From Mycobacterium sp. IS-836 (GTDB taxonomy: Bacteria; Actinomycetota; Actinomycetes; Mycobacteriales; Mycobacteriaceae), in contig NZ_MBEU01000037.1 in the NCBI RefSeq assembly GCF_001954275.1, positions 1 through 64,000 of the forward strand: a DNA stretch of 64,000 nt, read 5' to 3'. The notes under the pieces were generated by a model. It did not search any database, was not told where the DNA came from, and worked only from the letters and a program-made list of their open reading frames with translations. Below are positions 8,815-19,973 of this stretch, in pieces (positions within the stretch are counted from its first letter, which is position 1; every line of letters starts with the position of its first letter). The position numbers were made by a program, and so were the translations under genes.

Positions 8815-8831
8815 GACCGCCGAGCCACCAG

Positions 8832-8837
8832 TAGCAT
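8832..8837 (+). promoter_or_regulatory. Candidate -10 element giving a leaderless transcript
   Basis: TAGCAT matches the mycobacterial housekeeping -10 pattern TANNNT and ends 7 bases before the GTG at 8845. Transcription would start at or next to the start codon, giving a leaderless mRNA, as is common in mycobacteria. No Shine-Dalgarno precedes the GTG, which agrees with this reading. Confidence 0.45.
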
Positions 8838-8844
8838 CTGCACC

Positions 8845-9264
8845 GTGCCCGCCTCGAGCCCCAATACCGAATCCAGCGAGGCCCTGCGGATCCTCGTCTA
8901 CAGCAACAACGCCCACACGCGCGATCAAGTGATGCGGGCGCTGGGCAAGCGGCTGCACCCGGATCTGCCGGAGCTGAGCTACGTCGAGGTGGCGACCGGC
9001 CCGATGGTGATCCGCACGATGGACGAGGGCGGCATCGACTTGGCCATCCTCGACGGGGAGGCGACCCCGACCGGCGGCATGGGCATCGCCAAGCAACTCA
9101 AAGACGAACTCGCGACCTGCCCACCGATCCTGGTCCTCACCGGGCGCCCGGACGATGCGTGGCTGGCCAGCTGGTCGCGCGCCGAGGCCGCGGTCCCGCA
9201 TCCCGTCGACCCCATCGTGTTGGGCCGCACGGCACTCGGCCTGCTGCGCACGCCCGCCCGGTAG
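8845..9264 (+). CDS. Degenerate response-regulator receiver protein (Rv3143-like)
   Basis: The 139-residue single-domain receiver is encoded just upstream of nuo, as is Rv3143 in M. tuberculosis. The phospho-acceptor position is kept (Asp70 in LAILDGEATP). The acidic pair normally following the first strand is replaced by Ser-Asn-Asn (VYSNNAH), and the conserved Lys after strand 5 is missing (VPHPVD). It has no output domain. It may therefore be phosphorylated poorly or act as a constitutive protein-binding module. The position suggests a link to respiration, but no direct evidence is present. The start is the leaderless GTG. Confidence 0.8.
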   Translation: MPASSPNTESSEALRILVYSNNAHTRDQVMRALGKRLHPDLPELSYVEVATGPMVIRTMDEGGIDLAILDGEATPTGGMGIAKQLKDELATCPPILVLTGRPDDAWLASWSRAEAAVPHPVDPIVLGRTALGLLRTPAR

Positions 9265-9522
9265 CAATTACCTCTGCCACCTGCGCCGACACGGAAATCT
9301 AGACCGTGTGGGCGGTCGCTCAGCACCCTAGCGACGACGCGCCCGGATGCGGGGACGTTAAGACCGGGCTAATAGCAGCACCCCGGGCACGTGCGCCCGC
9401 GCCGACGACGCTATGTTGAAAGTCACTGTGGCGCACTCCAGACCCGGTTCGTCACAGCAGCCCGGTTACCGCCGGCCGCCGCTGCGCATCAAGGCGGCCC
9501 ACACGACGGATCATGGAGCGAG
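9265..9522 (+). promoter_or_regulatory. nuo operon leader and promoter region
   Basis: This 258-bp gene-free stretch separates the receiver gene from nuoA and should carry the promoter of the 14-gene operon. An inverted repeat ACACGG / CCGTGT with a 9-base spacer lies at 9289-9309. A possible -10, TATGTT, is at 9412-9417, which would give a leader of about 100 bases. I see no convincing -35 and no known riboswitch pattern. Confidence 0.4.
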
Positions 9523-9900
9523 TTGAACGTCTACATACCCATCCTGGTGCTAGGCGCGATCGCCGCCGCGTTCGCCGTCGGCTCGGTCGCGATCGCGAGC
9601 CTCGTCGGCCCGTCGCGGTACAACAAGTCCAAGCTGGCCGCGTACGAGTGTGGGATCGAGCCCACGGAATCGTCGGTGAGCGGTCCGGAGGCGAGGCCCG
9701 GGCAGCGGTTCCCGGTGAAGTACTACCTGACCGCAATGCTGTTCATCGTCTTCGACATCGAAATCGTGTTCTTGTATCCGTGGGCGGTCAGCTACGACGC
9801 CCTGGGGACGTTCGCGCTGGTCGAGATGGTGGTGTTCATGCTCACGGTCTTCGTGGCCTACGCCTACGTGTGGCGCCGCGGCGGCCTGACGTGGGATTGA
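9523..9900 (+). CDS. nuoA: NADH-quinone oxidoreductase subunit A
   Basis: The 125-residue membrane subunit of complex I starts at TTG 9523, supported by GGAGCGAG just upstream and by the family N-terminus [14 protein letters not shown]. Three transmembrane segments are visible, plus the conserved loop [11 protein letters not shown], whose Cys lies by the quinone chamber, and the [12 protein letters not shown] segment of TM2. It is the first gene of the operon, 8 bp before nuoB. Confidence 0.96.
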   Translation: MNVYIPILVLGAIAAAFAVGSVAIASLVGPSRYNKSKLAAYECGIEPTESSVSGPEARPGQRFPVKYYLTAMLFIVFDIEIVFLYPWAVSYDALGTFALVEMVVFMLTVFVAYAYVWRRGGLTWD

Positions 9901-9908
9901 GGTAAGAC

Positions 9909-10463
9909 GTGGGCCTGGAAGAACAACTGCCCGGCGGCATCCTGCTGTCTACCGTCGAGAAGGTCGCCGGTTATGTCCGCAAGAACTCTTTGTGGCCGGC
10001 GACGTTTGGGTTGGCCTGCTGCGCGATCGAGATGATGGCGACGGCGGGGCCGCGATTCGACATAGCACGCTTCGGGATGGAGCGCTTCTCGGCGACGCCG
10101 CGGCAAGCCGATCTGATGATCGTTGCCGGGCGGGTCAGCCAGAAGATGGCGCCGGTGCTCCGGCAGATCTACGACCAGATGGCCGAGCCGAAATGGGTGC
10201 TGGCCATGGGTGTCTGCGCATCGTCGGGCGGGATGTTCAACAACTACGCGGTCGTGCAGGGCGTGGACCACCTCGTCCCGGTGGACATCTACCTCCCCGG
10301 CTGCCCCCCGCGGCCGGAGATGCTGCTGCACGCAATCCTCAAGCTGCACGAGAAGATTCAGGAAATGCCGCTCGGCGTCAACCGCGAGCGCGCCATCGCC
10401 GAAGCCGAGGAGGCGGCCCTGGCGGTCAGGCCGACGATCGAAATGCGTGGACTGCTGCGATGA
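9909..10463 (+). CDS. nuoB: NADH-quinone oxidoreductase subunit B (cluster N2)
   Basis: The 184-residue protein carries the four ligands of the terminal 4Fe-4S cluster N2: Cys37 and Cys38 (GLACCAIEM), Cys103 (GVCASSGG) and Cys132 (PGCPPRPE). N2 donates electrons to menaquinone. The GTG start follows GAGGTAAG. Its stop overlaps the nuoC start by 4 bp. It sits at the interface of the peripheral and membrane arms. Confidence 0.97.
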   Translation: MGLEEQLPGGILLSTVEKVAGYVRKNSLWPATFGLACCAIEMMATAGPRFDIARFGMERFSATPRQADLMIVAGRVSQKMAPVLRQIYDQMAEPKWVLAMGVCASSGGMFNNYAVVQGVDHLVPVDIYLPGCPPRPEMLLHAILKLHEKIQEMPLGVNRERAIAEAEEAALAVRPTIEMRGLLR

Positions 10464-11188
10464 GCTCACCGGATCACGACCCGAAGGTAGCCGCCAGCGA
10501 GGTGGGAGGGTCCGTCCCCGCTCCCGGCGAGGAAGTCATCAACGTTCGCCGCGGCATGTTCGGCGCGTCCGGGTCCGGTGACACGTCCGGGTACGGGCGG
10601 CTGGTGCGCGAGGTCACGCTGCCGGGCAGCAGCCCCCGGCCCTACGGCGGCTACTTCGACGACGTCGTCGACGGGCTGGCCGACGCGCTCGAGTCCGGCG
10701 ACACCGAATTCACCGACGCCATCGAGAAAGTCGTGGTGTACCGCGACGAACTGACCCTGCACGTGCGCCGCGAGCTGCTACCGCAGGTCGCCCAGCGGCT
10801 CCGCGACGAGCCGCACCTGCGCTTCGAGCTCTGCCTGGGCGTCAGCGGGGTGCACTACCCGCACGAAACCGGGCGCGAGCTGCACGCCGTCTACCCGCTG
10901 CAGTCGATCACCCACAATCGGCGCGTCCGGCTGGAAGTGTCTGCGCCGGACAGTGATCCGCACATCCCGTCGCTGTTTTCGGTCTACCCGACCAACGACT
11001 GGCACGAGCGCGAGACCTACGACTTTTTCGGCATCATTTTCGACGGACACCCATCGCTCACCCGCATCGAGATGCCCGACGACTGGCACGGACATCCGCA
11101 ACGCAAGGACTACCCACTCGGCGGGATTCCCGTGGAATACAAAGGCGCGCAGATACCCCCGCCCGACGAGCGGAGAGCCTACAACTGA
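10460..11188 (+). CDS. nuoC: NADH-quinone oxidoreductase subunit C
   Basis: The product is 242 residues, the 30-kDa-type subunit of the peripheral arm. The start is the ATG overlapping the nuoB stop; reading further upstream gives only nuoB out of frame. The signature [17 protein letters not shown] and the nearby HPSLTRI are intact. An N-terminal extension of about 60 residues before the core resembles that of other mycobacterial NuoC proteins. The stop shares one base with the nuoD start. Confidence 0.96.
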   Translation: MSSPDHDPKVAASEVGGSVPAPGEEVINVRRGMFGASGSGDTSGYGRLVREVTLPGSSPRPYGGYFDDVVDGLADALESGDTEFTDAIEKVVVYRDELTLHVRRELLPQVAQRLRDEPHLRFELCLGVSGVHYPHETGRELHAVYPLQSITHNRRVRLEVSAPDSDPHIPSLFSVYPTNDWHERETYDFFGIIFDGHPSLTRIEMPDDWHGHPQRKDYPLGGIPVEYKGAQIPPPDERRAYN

Positions 11189-12516
11189 TGAGCACAATCA
11201 CTGATTCGACGCACGATGACGGCGCCGCCGAGACGATCGTGGTCGCCGGCGGCCAGGACTGGGAACGGGTCGTCGACGCCGCTCGCGAAGCCGACCCCGG
11301 GGAACGCATCATCGTCAACATGGGGCCGCAGCACCCGTCCACCCACGGCGTGTTGCGGCTGATCCTCGAGATCGAAGGCGAAACGGTCACCGAGGCCCGC
11401 TGCGGGATCGGCTACCTGCACACCGGAATCGAGAAGAACCTCGAATACCGCTACTGGACCCAGGGCGTCACCTTCGTGACCCGAATGGATTACCTGGCAC
11501 CATTTTTCAACGAGACCGCCTACTGCCTGGGCGTGGAGAAGCTGCTCGGCATCACCGACGAGATTCCGGAGCGCGTCAACGTCATCCGCGTCATGACGAT
11601 GGAGCTCAACAGGATCTCGTCGCATCTGGTCGCCCTGGCGACCGGCGGCATGGAGCTGGGCGCCATGACCCCGATGTTCGTCGGCTTCCGCGGGCGCGAG
11701 ATCGTCCTGAACTTATTCGAATCGATCAGCGGGCTGCGGATGAACAGTGCCTACATCCGGCCCGGCGGCGTCGCGCAGGACCTGCCGCCCAACGCGGAAA
11801 CCGAAATCGCCGCAGCCCTCGAGGAACTCAAGAAGCCCCTGCGCGACATGGGCGATCTGCTCAACGAGAACGCCATCTGGAAAGCGCGCACCCAGGGCGT
11901 CGGCTACCTGGACCTGGCCGGCTGCATGGCGCTGGGCATCACCGGCCCCATCCTGCGCGCGACTGGCCTGCCGCACGACTTGCGCAAGAGCGAACCTTAC
12001 TGCGGATATGAAAATTACGAATTCGACGTAATCACCGACGACACGTGTGATGCTTACGGGCGCTACATGATTCGCGTCAAGGAGATGTGGGAGTCGATCA
12101 AGATCGTCGAGCAGTGTTTGGACAAGTTGCGACCCGGACCGATCATGGTCGACGACCGCAAGATCGCCTGGCCGGCCGACTTGAAGGTCGGGCCCGATGG
12201 CATGGGCAACTCGGAAGAACACATCGCAAAGATCATGGGCAGCTCGATGGAGGCGCTGATCCACCACTTCAAACTGGTCACCGAGGGCATTCGCGTTCCG
12301 GCGGGCCAGGTTTACGTCTCGGTGGAATCGCCGCGCGGCGAGCTGGGCGTGCACATGGTCAGCGACGGCGGCACCCGCCCCTATCGCGTGCATTACCGGG
12401 ACCCGTCCTTCACCAACCTGCAGTCGGTCGCCGCGATGTGCGAGGGCGGAATGGTCGCCGATCTGATCACCGCGGTCGCCAGCATCGACCCGGTGATGGG
12501 CGGGGTCGACCGATGA
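11188..12516 (+). CDS. nuoD: NADH-quinone oxidoreductase subunit D
   Basis: The 442-residue 49-kDa-type subunit forms the quinone pocket with NuoB. It shows the hydrogenase-like [15 protein letters not shown] segment, with the His of the quinone site in HPSTHG, and the following [10 protein letters not shown]. The [14 protein letters not shown] motif near the C-terminus is intact. It overlaps nuoE by 4 bp. Length is normal for actinobacterial NuoD. Confidence 0.97.
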   Translation: MSTITDSTHDDGAAETIVVAGGQDWERVVDAAREADPGERIIVNMGPQHPSTHGVLRLILEIEGETVTEARCGIGYLHTGIEKNLEYRYWTQGVTFVTRMDYLAPFFNETAYCLGVEKLLGITDEIPERVNVIRVMTMELNRISSHLVALATGGMELGAMTPMFVGFRGREIVLNLFESISGLRMNSAYIRPGGVAQDLPPNAETEIAAALEELKKPLRDMGDLLNENAIWKARTQGVGYLDLAGCMALGITGPILRATGLPHDLRKSEPYCGYENYEFDVITDDTCDAYGRYMIRVKEMWESIKIVEQCLDKLRPGPIMVDDRKIAWPADLKVGPDGMGNSEEHIAKIMGSSMEALIHHFKLVTEGIRVPAGQVYVSVESPRGELGVHMVSDGGTRPYRVHYRDPSFTNLQSVAAMCEGGMVADLITAVASIDPVMGGVDR

Positions 12517-13295
12517 CGGTGCCCGAAGTCGGTAGCAGCGGCGGGGAGCGGGTCTTCATCCGGCTCGGACCACCCCCCGAAGAACCTAGCCAATTCGTCG
12601 TTGAGGGTGCGCCGCAATCGTATTCAGCGGAGGTGCGGGCGCGGCTGGAGGTCGACGCCAAGGAGATCATCGGTCGCTACCCCAACAAGCGCTCGGCGCT
12701 GCTGCCGCTGCTGCACCTGGTGCAGTCCGAGGACACGTACCTGACTCCCGCGGGCCTCGAGTTCTGCGGCGAACAGCTCGGATTGACGGGCGCCGAGGTG
12801 TCGGCCGTCGCGAGCTTCTACACGATGTACCGCCGCGGCCCCACCGGCGACTACCTGGTCGGTGTCTGCACAAACACGCTGTGCGCGGTGATGGGCGGCG
12901 ACGCCATTTTCGAAACACTGGTGAACCATCTCGGCGTCCGCAACGACCAGACCACCCCCGACGGCAAAATCACGCTGCAACACATCGAGTGCAATGCCGC
13001 TTGTGATTTCGCGCCGGTGGTGATGGTCAACTGGGAGTTCTTCGACAACCAGACGCCGGAGTCGGCGCGCGAACTCGTCGATTCGCTGCGCGAGGGCAAC
13101 CCCGCGCCGCCCACCCGCGGCGCCCCGCTGTGTCCCTTCCGCGAGACCTCACGCATCCTGGCGGGTCTGCCCGACGAGCGCCCCGACCAAGGGCAGGGCG
13201 GCGCCGGTGCCGCGACGCTGGCCGGTCTGAAGGTGGCGAAGGAACTCGGCATGGAGGCACCGCCGGCGTCGGTCGCTCCCGGGGAGGAGCGCTAA
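12513..13295 (+). CDS. nuoE: NADH-quinone oxidoreductase subunit E (2Fe-2S)
   Basis: The product is 260 residues, a thioredoxin-like 24-kDa subunit carrying cluster N1a. The ligands are Cys119 and Cys124 (CTNTLC) and Cys160 and Cys164 (CNAAC). The start is the ATG overlapping the nuoD stop. A C-terminal extension of about 60 low-complexity residues rich in Pro, Gly and Ala follows the core. Its TAA shares one base with the nuoF ATG. Confidence 0.96.
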   Translation: MTVPEVGSSGGERVFIRLGPPPEEPSQFVVEGAPQSYSAEVRARLEVDAKEIIGRYPNKRSALLPLLHLVQSEDTYLTPAGLEFCGEQLGLTGAEVSAVASFYTMYRRGPTGDYLVGVCTNTLCAVMGGDAIFETLVNHLGVRNDQTTPDGKITLQHIECNAACDFAPVVMVNWEFFDNQTPESARELVDSLREGNPAPPTRGAPLCPFRETSRILAGLPDERPDQGQGGAGAATLAGLKVAKELGMEAPPASVAPGEER

Positions 13296-14632
13296 TGGGC
13301 GCTCCCACGATCCAGGCAACGCCGCTCACCCCGGTGATCAGCCGCTACTGGGACGACCCCGAGTCCTGGACGTTGGACACCTATCACCGCCATGACGGCT
13401 ACCAGGCGATGAAGAAGGCCCTGGCCATGGAGCCTGACGCGGTGATGGGCACCGTCAAGGACTCCGGTCTGCGCGGACGTGGCGGCGCGGGCTTCTCCAC
13501 CGGCACGAAATGGTCGTTCATTCCGCAGGGCGACACCGGGGCGGCCGCCAAGCCGCACTACCTGGTGGTCAACGCCGACGAGTCGGAACCCGGTACGTGC
13601 AAAGACATCCCGCTGATGCTGGCGACGCCGCACGTGCTCGTCGAGGGCGTCATCATCGCCGCCTACGCGATCCGGGCCAGTCACGCGTTCATCTACGTGC
13701 GCGGCGAGGTGCTACCGGTGCTGCGCCGCCTGCAGAACGCGGTCGCCGAGGCCTACGCCGCCGGTTACCTGGGTCGCGACATCGCGGGGTCCGGCTACGA
13801 CCTGGAATTGGTCGTGCACGCCGGAGCCGGCGCCTATATCTGCGGCGAGGAGACCGCGCTGCTCGACTCGCTGGAGGGCCGGCGCGGCCAGCCCCGGTTG
13901 CGGCCGCCGTTTCCCGCGGTGGCCGGGCTGTACGGCTGCCCCACAGTGATCAATAACGTCGAGACCATCGCCAGCGTGCCGTCGATCATCCTCAACGGGG
14001 TCGAATGGTTCCGGTCGATGGGCAGCGAGAAATCGCCTGGCTTCACGCTGTATTCGCTGTCCGGGCACGTCACCCGCCCGGGCCAGTACGAGGCTCCGCT
14101 GGGAATCACGTTGCGCGAGTTGCTCGCCTACGCCGGCGGCGTGCGCGCCGGGCACCGGCTCAAATTCTGGACGCCCGGCGGGTCCTCGACCCCGCTGCTC
14201 ACCGACGAGCACCTCGACGTGCCGCTGGACTATGAGGGCGTGGGCGGCGCCGGGTCGATGCTGGGCACCAAGGCGCTAGAGATCTTCGACGAGACCACCT
14301 GCGTGGTGCGCGCGGTGCGCCGCTGGACCGAGTTCTACAAGCACGAGTCGTGCGGAAAATGCACGCCATGCCGGGAGGGCACCTTCTGGCTGGACAAGAT
14401 CTACGAGCGACTGGAAACCGGCGGGGGCACCCACGAGGACATCGACAAGCTGTCCGACATTTCCGACACCATCCTGGGAAAGTCGTTCTGCGCGTTGGGC
14501 GATGGCGCCGCCAGCCCGGTGATGTCGTCGATCCAGCATTTCCGCGACGAGTACGTCGCGCACGTCGAAGGCGGCGGCTGCCCCTTCGACCCCCGGGACT
14601 CGATGCTTACGCCAGACGGAGGTAACGCGTGA
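13295..14632 (+). CDS. nuoF: NADH-quinone oxidoreductase subunit F (FMN, NADH-binding)
   Basis: The 445-residue subunit oxidises NADH through FMN. It has the glycine-rich FMN/NADH motifs [13 protein letters not shown] and [13 protein letters not shown], and the N3 4Fe-4S ligands Cys353, Cys356, Cys359 (SCGKCTPC) and Cys399 (SFCALG). The ATG at 13295 is preceded by GGGGAGGAG at the end of nuoE. It overlaps nuoG by 4 bp. Confidence 0.97.
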   Translation: MGAPTIQATPLTPVISRYWDDPESWTLDTYHRHDGYQAMKKALAMEPDAVMGTVKDSGLRGRGGAGFSTGTKWSFIPQGDTGAAAKPHYLVVNADESEPGTCKDIPLMLATPHVLVEGVIIAAYAIRASHAFIYVRGEVLPVLRRLQNAVAEAYAAGYLGRDIAGSGYDLELVVHAGAGAYICGEETALLDSLEGRRGQPRLRPPFPAVAGLYGCPTVINNVETIASVPSIILNGVEWFRSMGSEKSPGFTLYSLSGHVTRPGQYEAPLGITLRELLAYAGGVRAGHRLKFWTPGGSSTPLLTDEHLDVPLDYEGVGGAGSMLGTKALEIFDETTCVVRAVRRWTEFYKHESCGKCTPCREGTFWLDKIYERLETGGGTHEDIDKLSDISDTILGKSFCALGDGAASPVMSSIQHFRDEYVAHVEGGGCPFDPRDSMLTPDGGNA

Positions 14633-17058
14633 CGCAGGCGGCCAAACCTCAGACCGGCGACGGGGTGAGCCAGCCCGAGATGGTGACGCTGACCATCGAC
14701 GGCGTCGAAATCAGCGTTCCCAAGGGAACTCTGGTGATCCGCGCCGCCGAATTGATGGGCATCCAGATCCCCCGGTTCTGCGATCACCCGCTGCTGGATC
14801 CCGTCGGCGCCTGCCGGCAGTGCCTCGTCGAGGTGGAGGGGCAGCGCAAGCCGATGGCGTCGTGCACCACCGTGGCCACCGACGACATGGTGGTGCGGAC
14901 GCAGCTGACCTCCGAGGCCGCCGACAAGGCGCAGCACGGCGTGATGGAGCTGCTGCTGATCAACCATCCGCTGGACTGTCCGATGTGCGACAAGGGCGGT
15001 GAATGCCCGCTGCAGAACCAGGCAATGTCCAACGGCCGCGCCGATTCTCGCTACACCGACGTCAAGCGCACCTTCGCCAAGCCGATCAACATCTCCTCGC
15101 AGGTGCTGCTGGACCGCGAACGCTGCATCCTGTGCGCCCGCTGCACGCGATTCTCCGAGCAGATCGCCGGGGATCCGTTCATCGACATGCAGGAGCGGGG
15201 CGCCCTGCAGCAGGTCGGCATCTACGCCAACGAGCCGTTCGACTCGTACTTCTCGGGCAACACGGTGCAGATCTGCCCGGTGGGCGCCCTGACCGGGATG
15301 GCCTACCGATTCCGGGCCCGCCCGTTCGACCTGGTCTCCAGCCCCAGCGTGTGTGAGCACTGCGCGTCGGGGTGCGCACAGCGCACCGACCACCGCCGCG
15401 GCAAGGTGCTGCGCCGGCTGGCCGGCGATGACCCCGAAGTCAACGAGGAGTGGAACTGCGACAAGGGCCGGTGGGCCTTCACCTACGCCACCCAGCCCGA
15501 CGTCATCGCCACACCCCTGATCCGGGACGCCGACGGCACGCTGCAACCCGCGTCCTGGTCCCATGCGCTGGTGGCCGCGGCCCAGGGCCTCGAGGCCGCC
15601 CGGGGACGCACCGGCGTGCTGGTCGGTGGCCGGGCGACGTGGGAAGACGCCTACGCGTATTCGAAGTTCGCGCGAATGGTGTTGGACACCAACGACATCG
15701 ACTTCCGGGCCCGCCCGCATTCGGCCGAGGAGGCCGACTTCCTGGCCGCCCGCGTCGCGGGCCGGCCGGTGACGGTGAGCTATTCCGATCTGGAGTCGGC
15801 GCCGGCGGTGCTGCTGGTCGGGTTCGAGCCAGAAGACGAGTCGCCCATCGTGTTCCTGCGGCTGCGCAAGGCGGCCCGCAAGAACGGTGTTCCGATATAC
15901 GCCGTCGCCCCGTTCGCCACCCGCGCGCTGACAAAGATGTCGGGCCGGTTGCTCAAAACCGTTCCGGGCGGCGAGGCTTCGGCGCTGGACCGCCTGGCCA
16001 CCGGTGAGGTCGGGGATCTGTTGTCCAGTCCGGGCGCGGTCATCATGGTCGGGGAACGCCTGGCCACTGTGCCCGGCGGATTCTCGGCGGCGGCCCGGCT
16101 CGCCGAGGCCACGGGGGCGCGGCTGGTGTGGGTGCCGCGCCGGGCCGGGGAACGTGGTGCGCTGGACGCGGGCGCGCTGCCCACGCTGCTGCCCGGAGGC
16201 CGCCCCGTTACCGACGACACCGCCCGCGAACAGGTCGCCGCGGCGTGGCATGTCGACGAATTGCCTTCTGCCGCTGGGCGTGACGCCGCGGGCATTGTGG
16301 CCGCCGCCGCGGACGGGACGCTGGGCGCGCTGCTGGTCGGCGGTGTCGAACCGGCCGACTTCGCCGATCCGGACGCCGTGCTGGCCGCGCTGGACGCCGC
16401 CGGCTTCGTGGTCAGCCTCGAGTTGCGGCACAGCGCCGTCACCGAACGCGCCGACGTCGTCTTTCCGGTCGCATCGACGACGCAGAAGGCCGGCGCGTTC
16501 GTCAACTGGGAGGGCCGCCATCGGGAATTCGGCCCCGCGCTGCACGGCACCACGCAGCAAGCCCGCCAATCGGACCACCGGGTACTGGACGCGCTGGCCG
16601 ACGAAATGGGTGTCTACCTGAATGTGACGACCGTCGAGGCGGCGCGCGAGGAGATGTCCGGGCTGGGCGCGTGGGGCGGCAAGCACGCCGCGGGCCCGCA
16701 GGTCGCCAGCCCGCAACCGGCCGAACCGGGCCAGGGCGAGGCCGTGCTGACCGGCTGGCGGATGCTGCTGGACAGCGGCCGGCTGCAGGACGGGGAGCCG
16801 CATCTGGCGGGGACGGCGCGCGCACCCGTGGTGCGGCTTTCGGCCGATACCGCGGCCGAGATCGGCGCCGCCGAAGGTGACGCCGTCACCGTCAGCACGC
16901 CGCGCGGGTCAATCACGCTGCCGCTCAACGTCACCGACATGCCCGACCGGGTGGTGTGGCTGCCGCTGAACTCTCCGGGCTCGGCCGTGCACCAGCAGTT
17001 GGGGGTAACCCTGGGCGCCGTTGTAAAAATCGGCGTGAAAATCGGAGTGGGCGCATGA
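14629..17058 (+). CDS. nuoG: NADH-quinone oxidoreductase subunit G
   Basis: The 809-residue protein starts at GTG 14629. An N-terminal ferredoxin-like domain binds 2Fe-2S (RFCDHPLL ... GACRQC ... ASC). It is followed by the His-ligated 4Fe-4S motif [14 protein letters not shown] and the CILCARC cluster. An additional N7-type motif is complete: Cys242, Cys245, Cys249 and, 27 residues on, Cys277. The molybdopterin-like C-terminal domain is present but carries no obvious cofactor ligand. This is the usual architecture of bacterial NuoG with N7. It overlaps nuoH by 4 bp. Confidence 0.96.
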   Translation: MTQAAKPQTGDGVSQPEMVTLTIDGVEISVPKGTLVIRAAELMGIQIPRFCDHPLLDPVGACRQCLVEVEGQRKPMASCTTVATDDMVVRTQLTSEAADKAQHGVMELLLINHPLDCPMCDKGGECPLQNQAMSNGRADSRYTDVKRTFAKPINISSQVLLDRERCILCARCTRFSEQIAGDPFIDMQERGALQQVGIYANEPFDSYFSGNTVQICPVGALTGMAYRFRARPFDLVSSPSVCEHCASGCAQRTDHRRGKVLRRLAGDDPEVNEEWNCDKGRWAFTYATQPDVIATPLIRDADGTLQPASWSHALVAAAQGLEAARGRTGVLVGGRATWEDAYAYSKFARMVLDTNDIDFRARPHSAEEADFLAARVAGRPVTVSYSDLESAPAVLLVGFEPEDESPIVFLRLRKAARKNGVPIYAVAPFATRALTKMSGRLLKTVPGGEASALDRLATGEVGDLLSSPGAVIMVGERLATVPGGFSAAARLAEATGARLVWVPRRAGERGALDAGALPTLLPGGRPVTDDTAREQVAAAWHVDELPSAAGRDAAGIVAAAADGTLGALLVGGVEPADFADPDAVLAALDAAGFVVSLELRHSAVTERADVVFPVASTTQKAGAFVNWEGRHREFGPALHGTTQQARQSDHRVLDALADEMGVYLNVTTVEAAREEMSGLGAWGGKHAAGPQVASPQPAEPGQGEAVLTGWRMLLDSGRLQDGEPHLAGTARAPVVRLSADTAAEIGAAEGDAVTVSTPRGSITLPLNVTDMPDRVVWLPLNSPGSAVHQQLGVTLGAVVKIGVKIGVGA

Positions 17059-18296
17059 CCGGCTTCGGGCACGACCCATGGTGGCTCGTGCTCGGCAAGG
17101 CGCTGGCCATCTTCGTCTTCCTGATGTTGAACGTGCTCGTCGCGATCCTGCTCGAACGCAAGATTCTCGGCTGGATGCAGCTGCGGCCCGGCCCCAACCG
17201 GGCGGGGCCGTGGGGCACCCTGCAGAGCCTGGCCGACGGAATCAAGCTGGCACTCAAGGAAAGCATCACCCCCGGCGGCATCGACAAGTTCGTCTACTTT
17301 GCGGCACCGGTCTTTTCGGTGATCCCCGCGTTCACGGCCTTCGCGTTCATCCCGTTCGGGCCGGAGGTGTCGGTGTTCGGCCACCGCACGCCGTTGCAGC
17401 TCACCGACCTGCCCGTGGCGGTGCTGTTCATCCTGGGGCTCTCGGCGATCGGCGTGTACGGCATCGTGCTGGGCGGCTGGGCGTCGGGCTCCACCTACCC
17501 GCTGCTCGGCGGGGTACGGTCCACCGCCCAGGTCATCTCGTATGAGGTCGCGATGGGCCTGTCGTTCGCGGCAGTGTTCCTGTACGCCGGCTCGATGTCG
17601 ACCTCGGAGATCGTGGCCGCCCAGGACCGGGTCTGGTACATCTTCCTGCTGCTGCCGTCGTTCGTGATCTACCTGATCTCCATGGTGGGCGAAACCAACC
17701 GCGCCCCATTCGATTTGCCCGAGGCCGAGGGTGAACTCGTCGCCGGATTTCACACCGAATACTCGTCGCTGAAGTTCGCGATGTTCATGCTGGCCGAGTA
17801 CGTCAACATGATGACGGTTTCGTCGCTCGCCACAGTCATGTTCCTCGGTGGCTGGCACGCTCCCTGGCCGTTCAACATGTGGCCTGGCGCGAACACCGGT
17901 TGGTGGCCCGTGCTGTGGTACGTCGCCAAGTTGTGGACCTTCATGTTCATCTACATGTGGCTGCGGGCCTCGCTGCCCCGGCTGCGCTACGACCAGTTCA
18001 TGGGGCTGGGCTGGAAGTTGCTCATCCCCGTCTCGCTGGTGTGGGTGATGATCGCCGCGGTGATCCGGTCGGCGAGCAACCAGGGCTTCCAGCACTGGAC
18101 GCCGGTGTTGGTGGTCAGCAGCATTGTCGTCGCCGCGTTGTTGGTGCTGTCGCTGCAAAGGCCATTCAGCGCCCGGAGTGCGCGCGTGCTGGACCGTCAG
18201 CTCCGCAAGCAGCGCCGCGAAAGTTCGGAAAGCGTCGGCACCGCACCGGCTTTCCCGACGCCGCCGCTGCCGAGCAAGGAGAAAGTACGTGGCTAA
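17055..18296 (+). CDS. nuoH: NADH-quinone oxidoreductase subunit H
   Basis: The 413-residue membrane subunit has about eight transmembrane helices and connects the quinone site to the proton-pumping arm. Conserved loops are intact: [19 protein letters not shown] after TM1 and [20 protein letters not shown] in the middle. I start at the ATG that overlaps the nuoG stop. A polar C-terminal tail of about 40 residues is present. The 3' end overlaps nuoI by 8 bp. Confidence 0.97.
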   Translation: MTGFGHDPWWLVLGKALAIFVFLMLNVLVAILLERKILGWMQLRPGPNRAGPWGTLQSLADGIKLALKESITPGGIDKFVYFAAPVFSVIPAFTAFAFIPFGPEVSVFGHRTPLQLTDLPVAVLFILGLSAIGVYGIVLGGWASGSTYPLLGGVRSTAQVISYEVAMGLSFAAVFLYAGSMSTSEIVAAQDRVWYIFLLLPSFVIYLISMVGETNRAPFDLPEAEGELVAGFHTEYSSLKFAMFMLAEYVNMMTVSSLATVMFLGGWHAPWPFNMWPGANTGWWPVLWYVAKLWTFMFIYMWLRASLPRLRYDQFMGLGWKLLIPVSLVWVMIAAVIRSASNQGFQHWTPVLVVSSIVVAALLVLSLQRPFSARSARVLDRQLRKQRRESSESVGTAPAFPTPPLPSKEKVRG

Positions 18297-18834
18297 ATTC
18301 TTGGATGCCGTCGCCGGCTTCGGCGTGACGTTTGGCTCGATGTTCAAAAAGAGGGTCACCGAGGAGTACCCGGAGAAGCCGGGCCCGGTGGCTCCGCGCT
18401 ACCACGGCCGTCATCAACTCAACCGGTATCCGGACGGGCTGGAGAAGTGCATCGGCTGCGAGTTGTGCGCCTGGGCGTGCCCGGCCGACGCCATCTACGT
18501 CGAGGGCGCGGACAACACCGACGAGGCCCGATTCTCGCCGGGGGAACGCTACGGCCGGGTGTATCAGATCAACTATCTGCGCTGCATCGGCTGCGGCTTG
18601 TGCATCGAGGCCTGCCCGACCCGGGCACTGACCATGACCAACGACTACGAGATGGCCGACGACAACCGCGCCGACCTGATCTACGAGAAGGACCGGCTCC
18701 TCGCGCCGCTGCTGCCCGAGATGACCGCGCCGCCGCACCCCAGAGCCGACGGTGCTACCGACAAGGATTACTACCAGGGCAATGTGGGCCCGAATGGCTT
18801 GCGCCAGAACCACAACGGCGGAGATAGCCGGTGA
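18289..18834 (+). CDS. nuoI: NADH-quinone oxidoreductase subunit I (two 4Fe-4S clusters)
   Basis: The 181-residue ferredoxin-type subunit carries clusters N6a and N6b. The ligand sets are Cys54/57/60/64 ([12 protein letters not shown]) and Cys99/102/105/109 ([12 protein letters not shown]). The start is GTG 18289, with AAGGAGAAA just upstream, inside the end of nuoH. It overlaps nuoJ by 4 bp. Confidence 0.96.
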   Translation: MAKFLDAVAGFGVTFGSMFKKRVTEEYPEKPGPVAPRYHGRHQLNRYPDGLEKCIGCELCAWACPADAIYVEGADNTDEARFSPGERYGRVYQINYLRCIGCGLCIEACPTRALTMTNDYEMADDNRADLIYEKDRLLAPLLPEMTAPPHPRADGATDKDYYQGNVGPNGLRQNHNGGDSR

Positions 18835-19667
18835 ACGCGGTGCTGGCCTCCAACCTGGCTTCTAACCTGGCTTCAAATCTGGCGCAGAATTTGGCGCAAG
18901 ACACCATCACCCGCACCTCCACGGGTGAAGCGGTGACGTTCTGGGTGTTGGGTGCGCTGGCGGTGCTCGGCGCGCTGGGAGTAGTGCTGTCGGTCAACGC
19001 CGTGTACTCGGCGATGTTCCTGGCGATGACGATGATCATCCTGGCGGTGTTCTACATGGTCCAGGACGCGCTGTTCTTGGGTGTGGTGCAAGTCGTGGTC
19101 TACACCGGCGCGGTGATGATGCTGTTCCTGTTCGTGCTGATGCTGATCGGCGTCGACTCCGCGGAATCGCTGAAGGAGACGCTGCGCGGGCAGCGCGTCG
19201 CGGCGGTGATAACGGGTGTCGGGTTCGGCGTCTTGCTGATCGCCGCCATCGGCAACGTCGCCGTCGGCGGATTCACCGGGCTGACCACCGCCAACGCCAA
19301 CGGAAACGTCGAAGGGCTGGCGGCGCTGATCTTTTCGCGATACCTGTGGGCCTTCGAGTTGACCAGCGCGTTGCTGATCACCGCCGCGGTCGGGGCGATG
19401 GTGCTGGCCCACCGCGAGCGTTTCGAGCGGCGCAAGACGCAGCGGGAGCTCTCGCAGGAGCGCTTCCGCGCCGGTGGGCATCCCACCCCGATGCCCAACC
19501 CGGGCGTGTACGCACGTCACAACGCGGTCGACGTGGCCGCGATGCTGCCGGACGGCTCGTACTCGCCATTGTCGGTGTCGCGCATGCTGCGCCGCCGCGG
19601 CGCGGACGGCACGGAGCTCGCCGAGGCCGAGGACGCCCCCTCTCCCGCGGCAGGCGGTAAGTCATGA
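18831..19667 (+). CDS. nuoJ: NADH-quinone oxidoreductase subunit J
   Basis: The 278-residue membrane subunit has five hydrophobic segments in the first 190 residues, including the conserved [20 protein letters not shown] of TM3. Before TM1 the protein carries an unusual N-terminal stretch of four tandem tetrapeptides ([16 protein letters not shown]) encoded by 12-bp repeats. A polar C-terminal tail of about 80 residues follows TM5. The GTG start overlaps nuoI. A later in-frame start would remove the repeat, but none has a better ribosome site. Confidence 0.94.
   Translation: MNAVLASNLASNLASNLAQNLAQDTITRTSTGEAVTFWVLGALAVLGALGVVLSVNAVYSAMFLAMTMIILAVFYMVQDALFLGVVQVVVYTGAVMMLFLFVLMLIGVDSAESLKETLRGQRVAAVITGVGFGVLLIAAIGNVAVGGFTGLTTANANGNVEGLAALIFSRYLWAFELTSALLITAAVGAMVLAHRERFERRKTQRELSQERFRAGGHPTPMPNPGVYARHNAVDVAAMLPDGSYSPLSVSRMLRRRGADGTELAEAEDAPSPAAGGKS
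18846..18893 (+). repeat. 12-bp tandem repeat inside nuoJ 5' end
   Basis: Four imperfect 12-bp units run in frame (GCCTCCAACCTG, GCTTCTAACCTG, GCTTCAAATCTG, GCGCAGAATTTG). They encode repeated Ala-Ser/Gln-Asn-Leu. The pattern suggests slipped-strand duplication at the very start of the gene and could vary in copy number between strains. Confidence 0.85.
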
Positions 19668-19963
19668 ATCCGGCCAACTACCTTTATCTTTCGGCGTTGC
19701 TGTTCACCATCGGGGCAGCCGGCGTGCTGATGCGTCGCAACGCCATCGTGATGTTCATGTGCGTCGAGCTGATGCTCAACGCCGTCAACCTGGCGTTCGT
19801 CACCTTCGCGCGGATGCACGGCCACCTGGACGGCCAGATGATCGCGTTCTTCACGATGGTGGTGGCCGCCTGCGAAGTCGTCATCGGCCTGGCCATCATC
19901 ATGACCATTTTCCGTGCCCGCAAATCGGCGTCGGTCGACGACGCGAACCTACTCAAAGGCTAA
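19664..19963 (+). CDS. nuoK: NADH-quinone oxidoreductase subunit K
   Basis: The 99-residue subunit has three transmembrane helices and the two buried glutamates of the proton channel, Glu35 (FMCVELML) and Glu71 (ACEVVIGL). The ATG overlaps the nuoJ stop. It ends 10 bp before nuoL. Confidence 0.97.
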   Translation: MNPANYLYLSALLFTIGAAGVLMRRNAIVMFMCVELMLNAVNLAFVTFARMHGHLDGQMIAFFTMVVAACEVVIGLAIIMTIFRARKSASVDDANLLKG

Positions 19964-19973
19964 GAACGCCACC

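Noticed and set aside
14401..16803. Very long open frames antisense to nuoG and to other genes
   Set aside because: High GC content produces long antisense frames; the sense strands carry clear, conserved proteins throughout.
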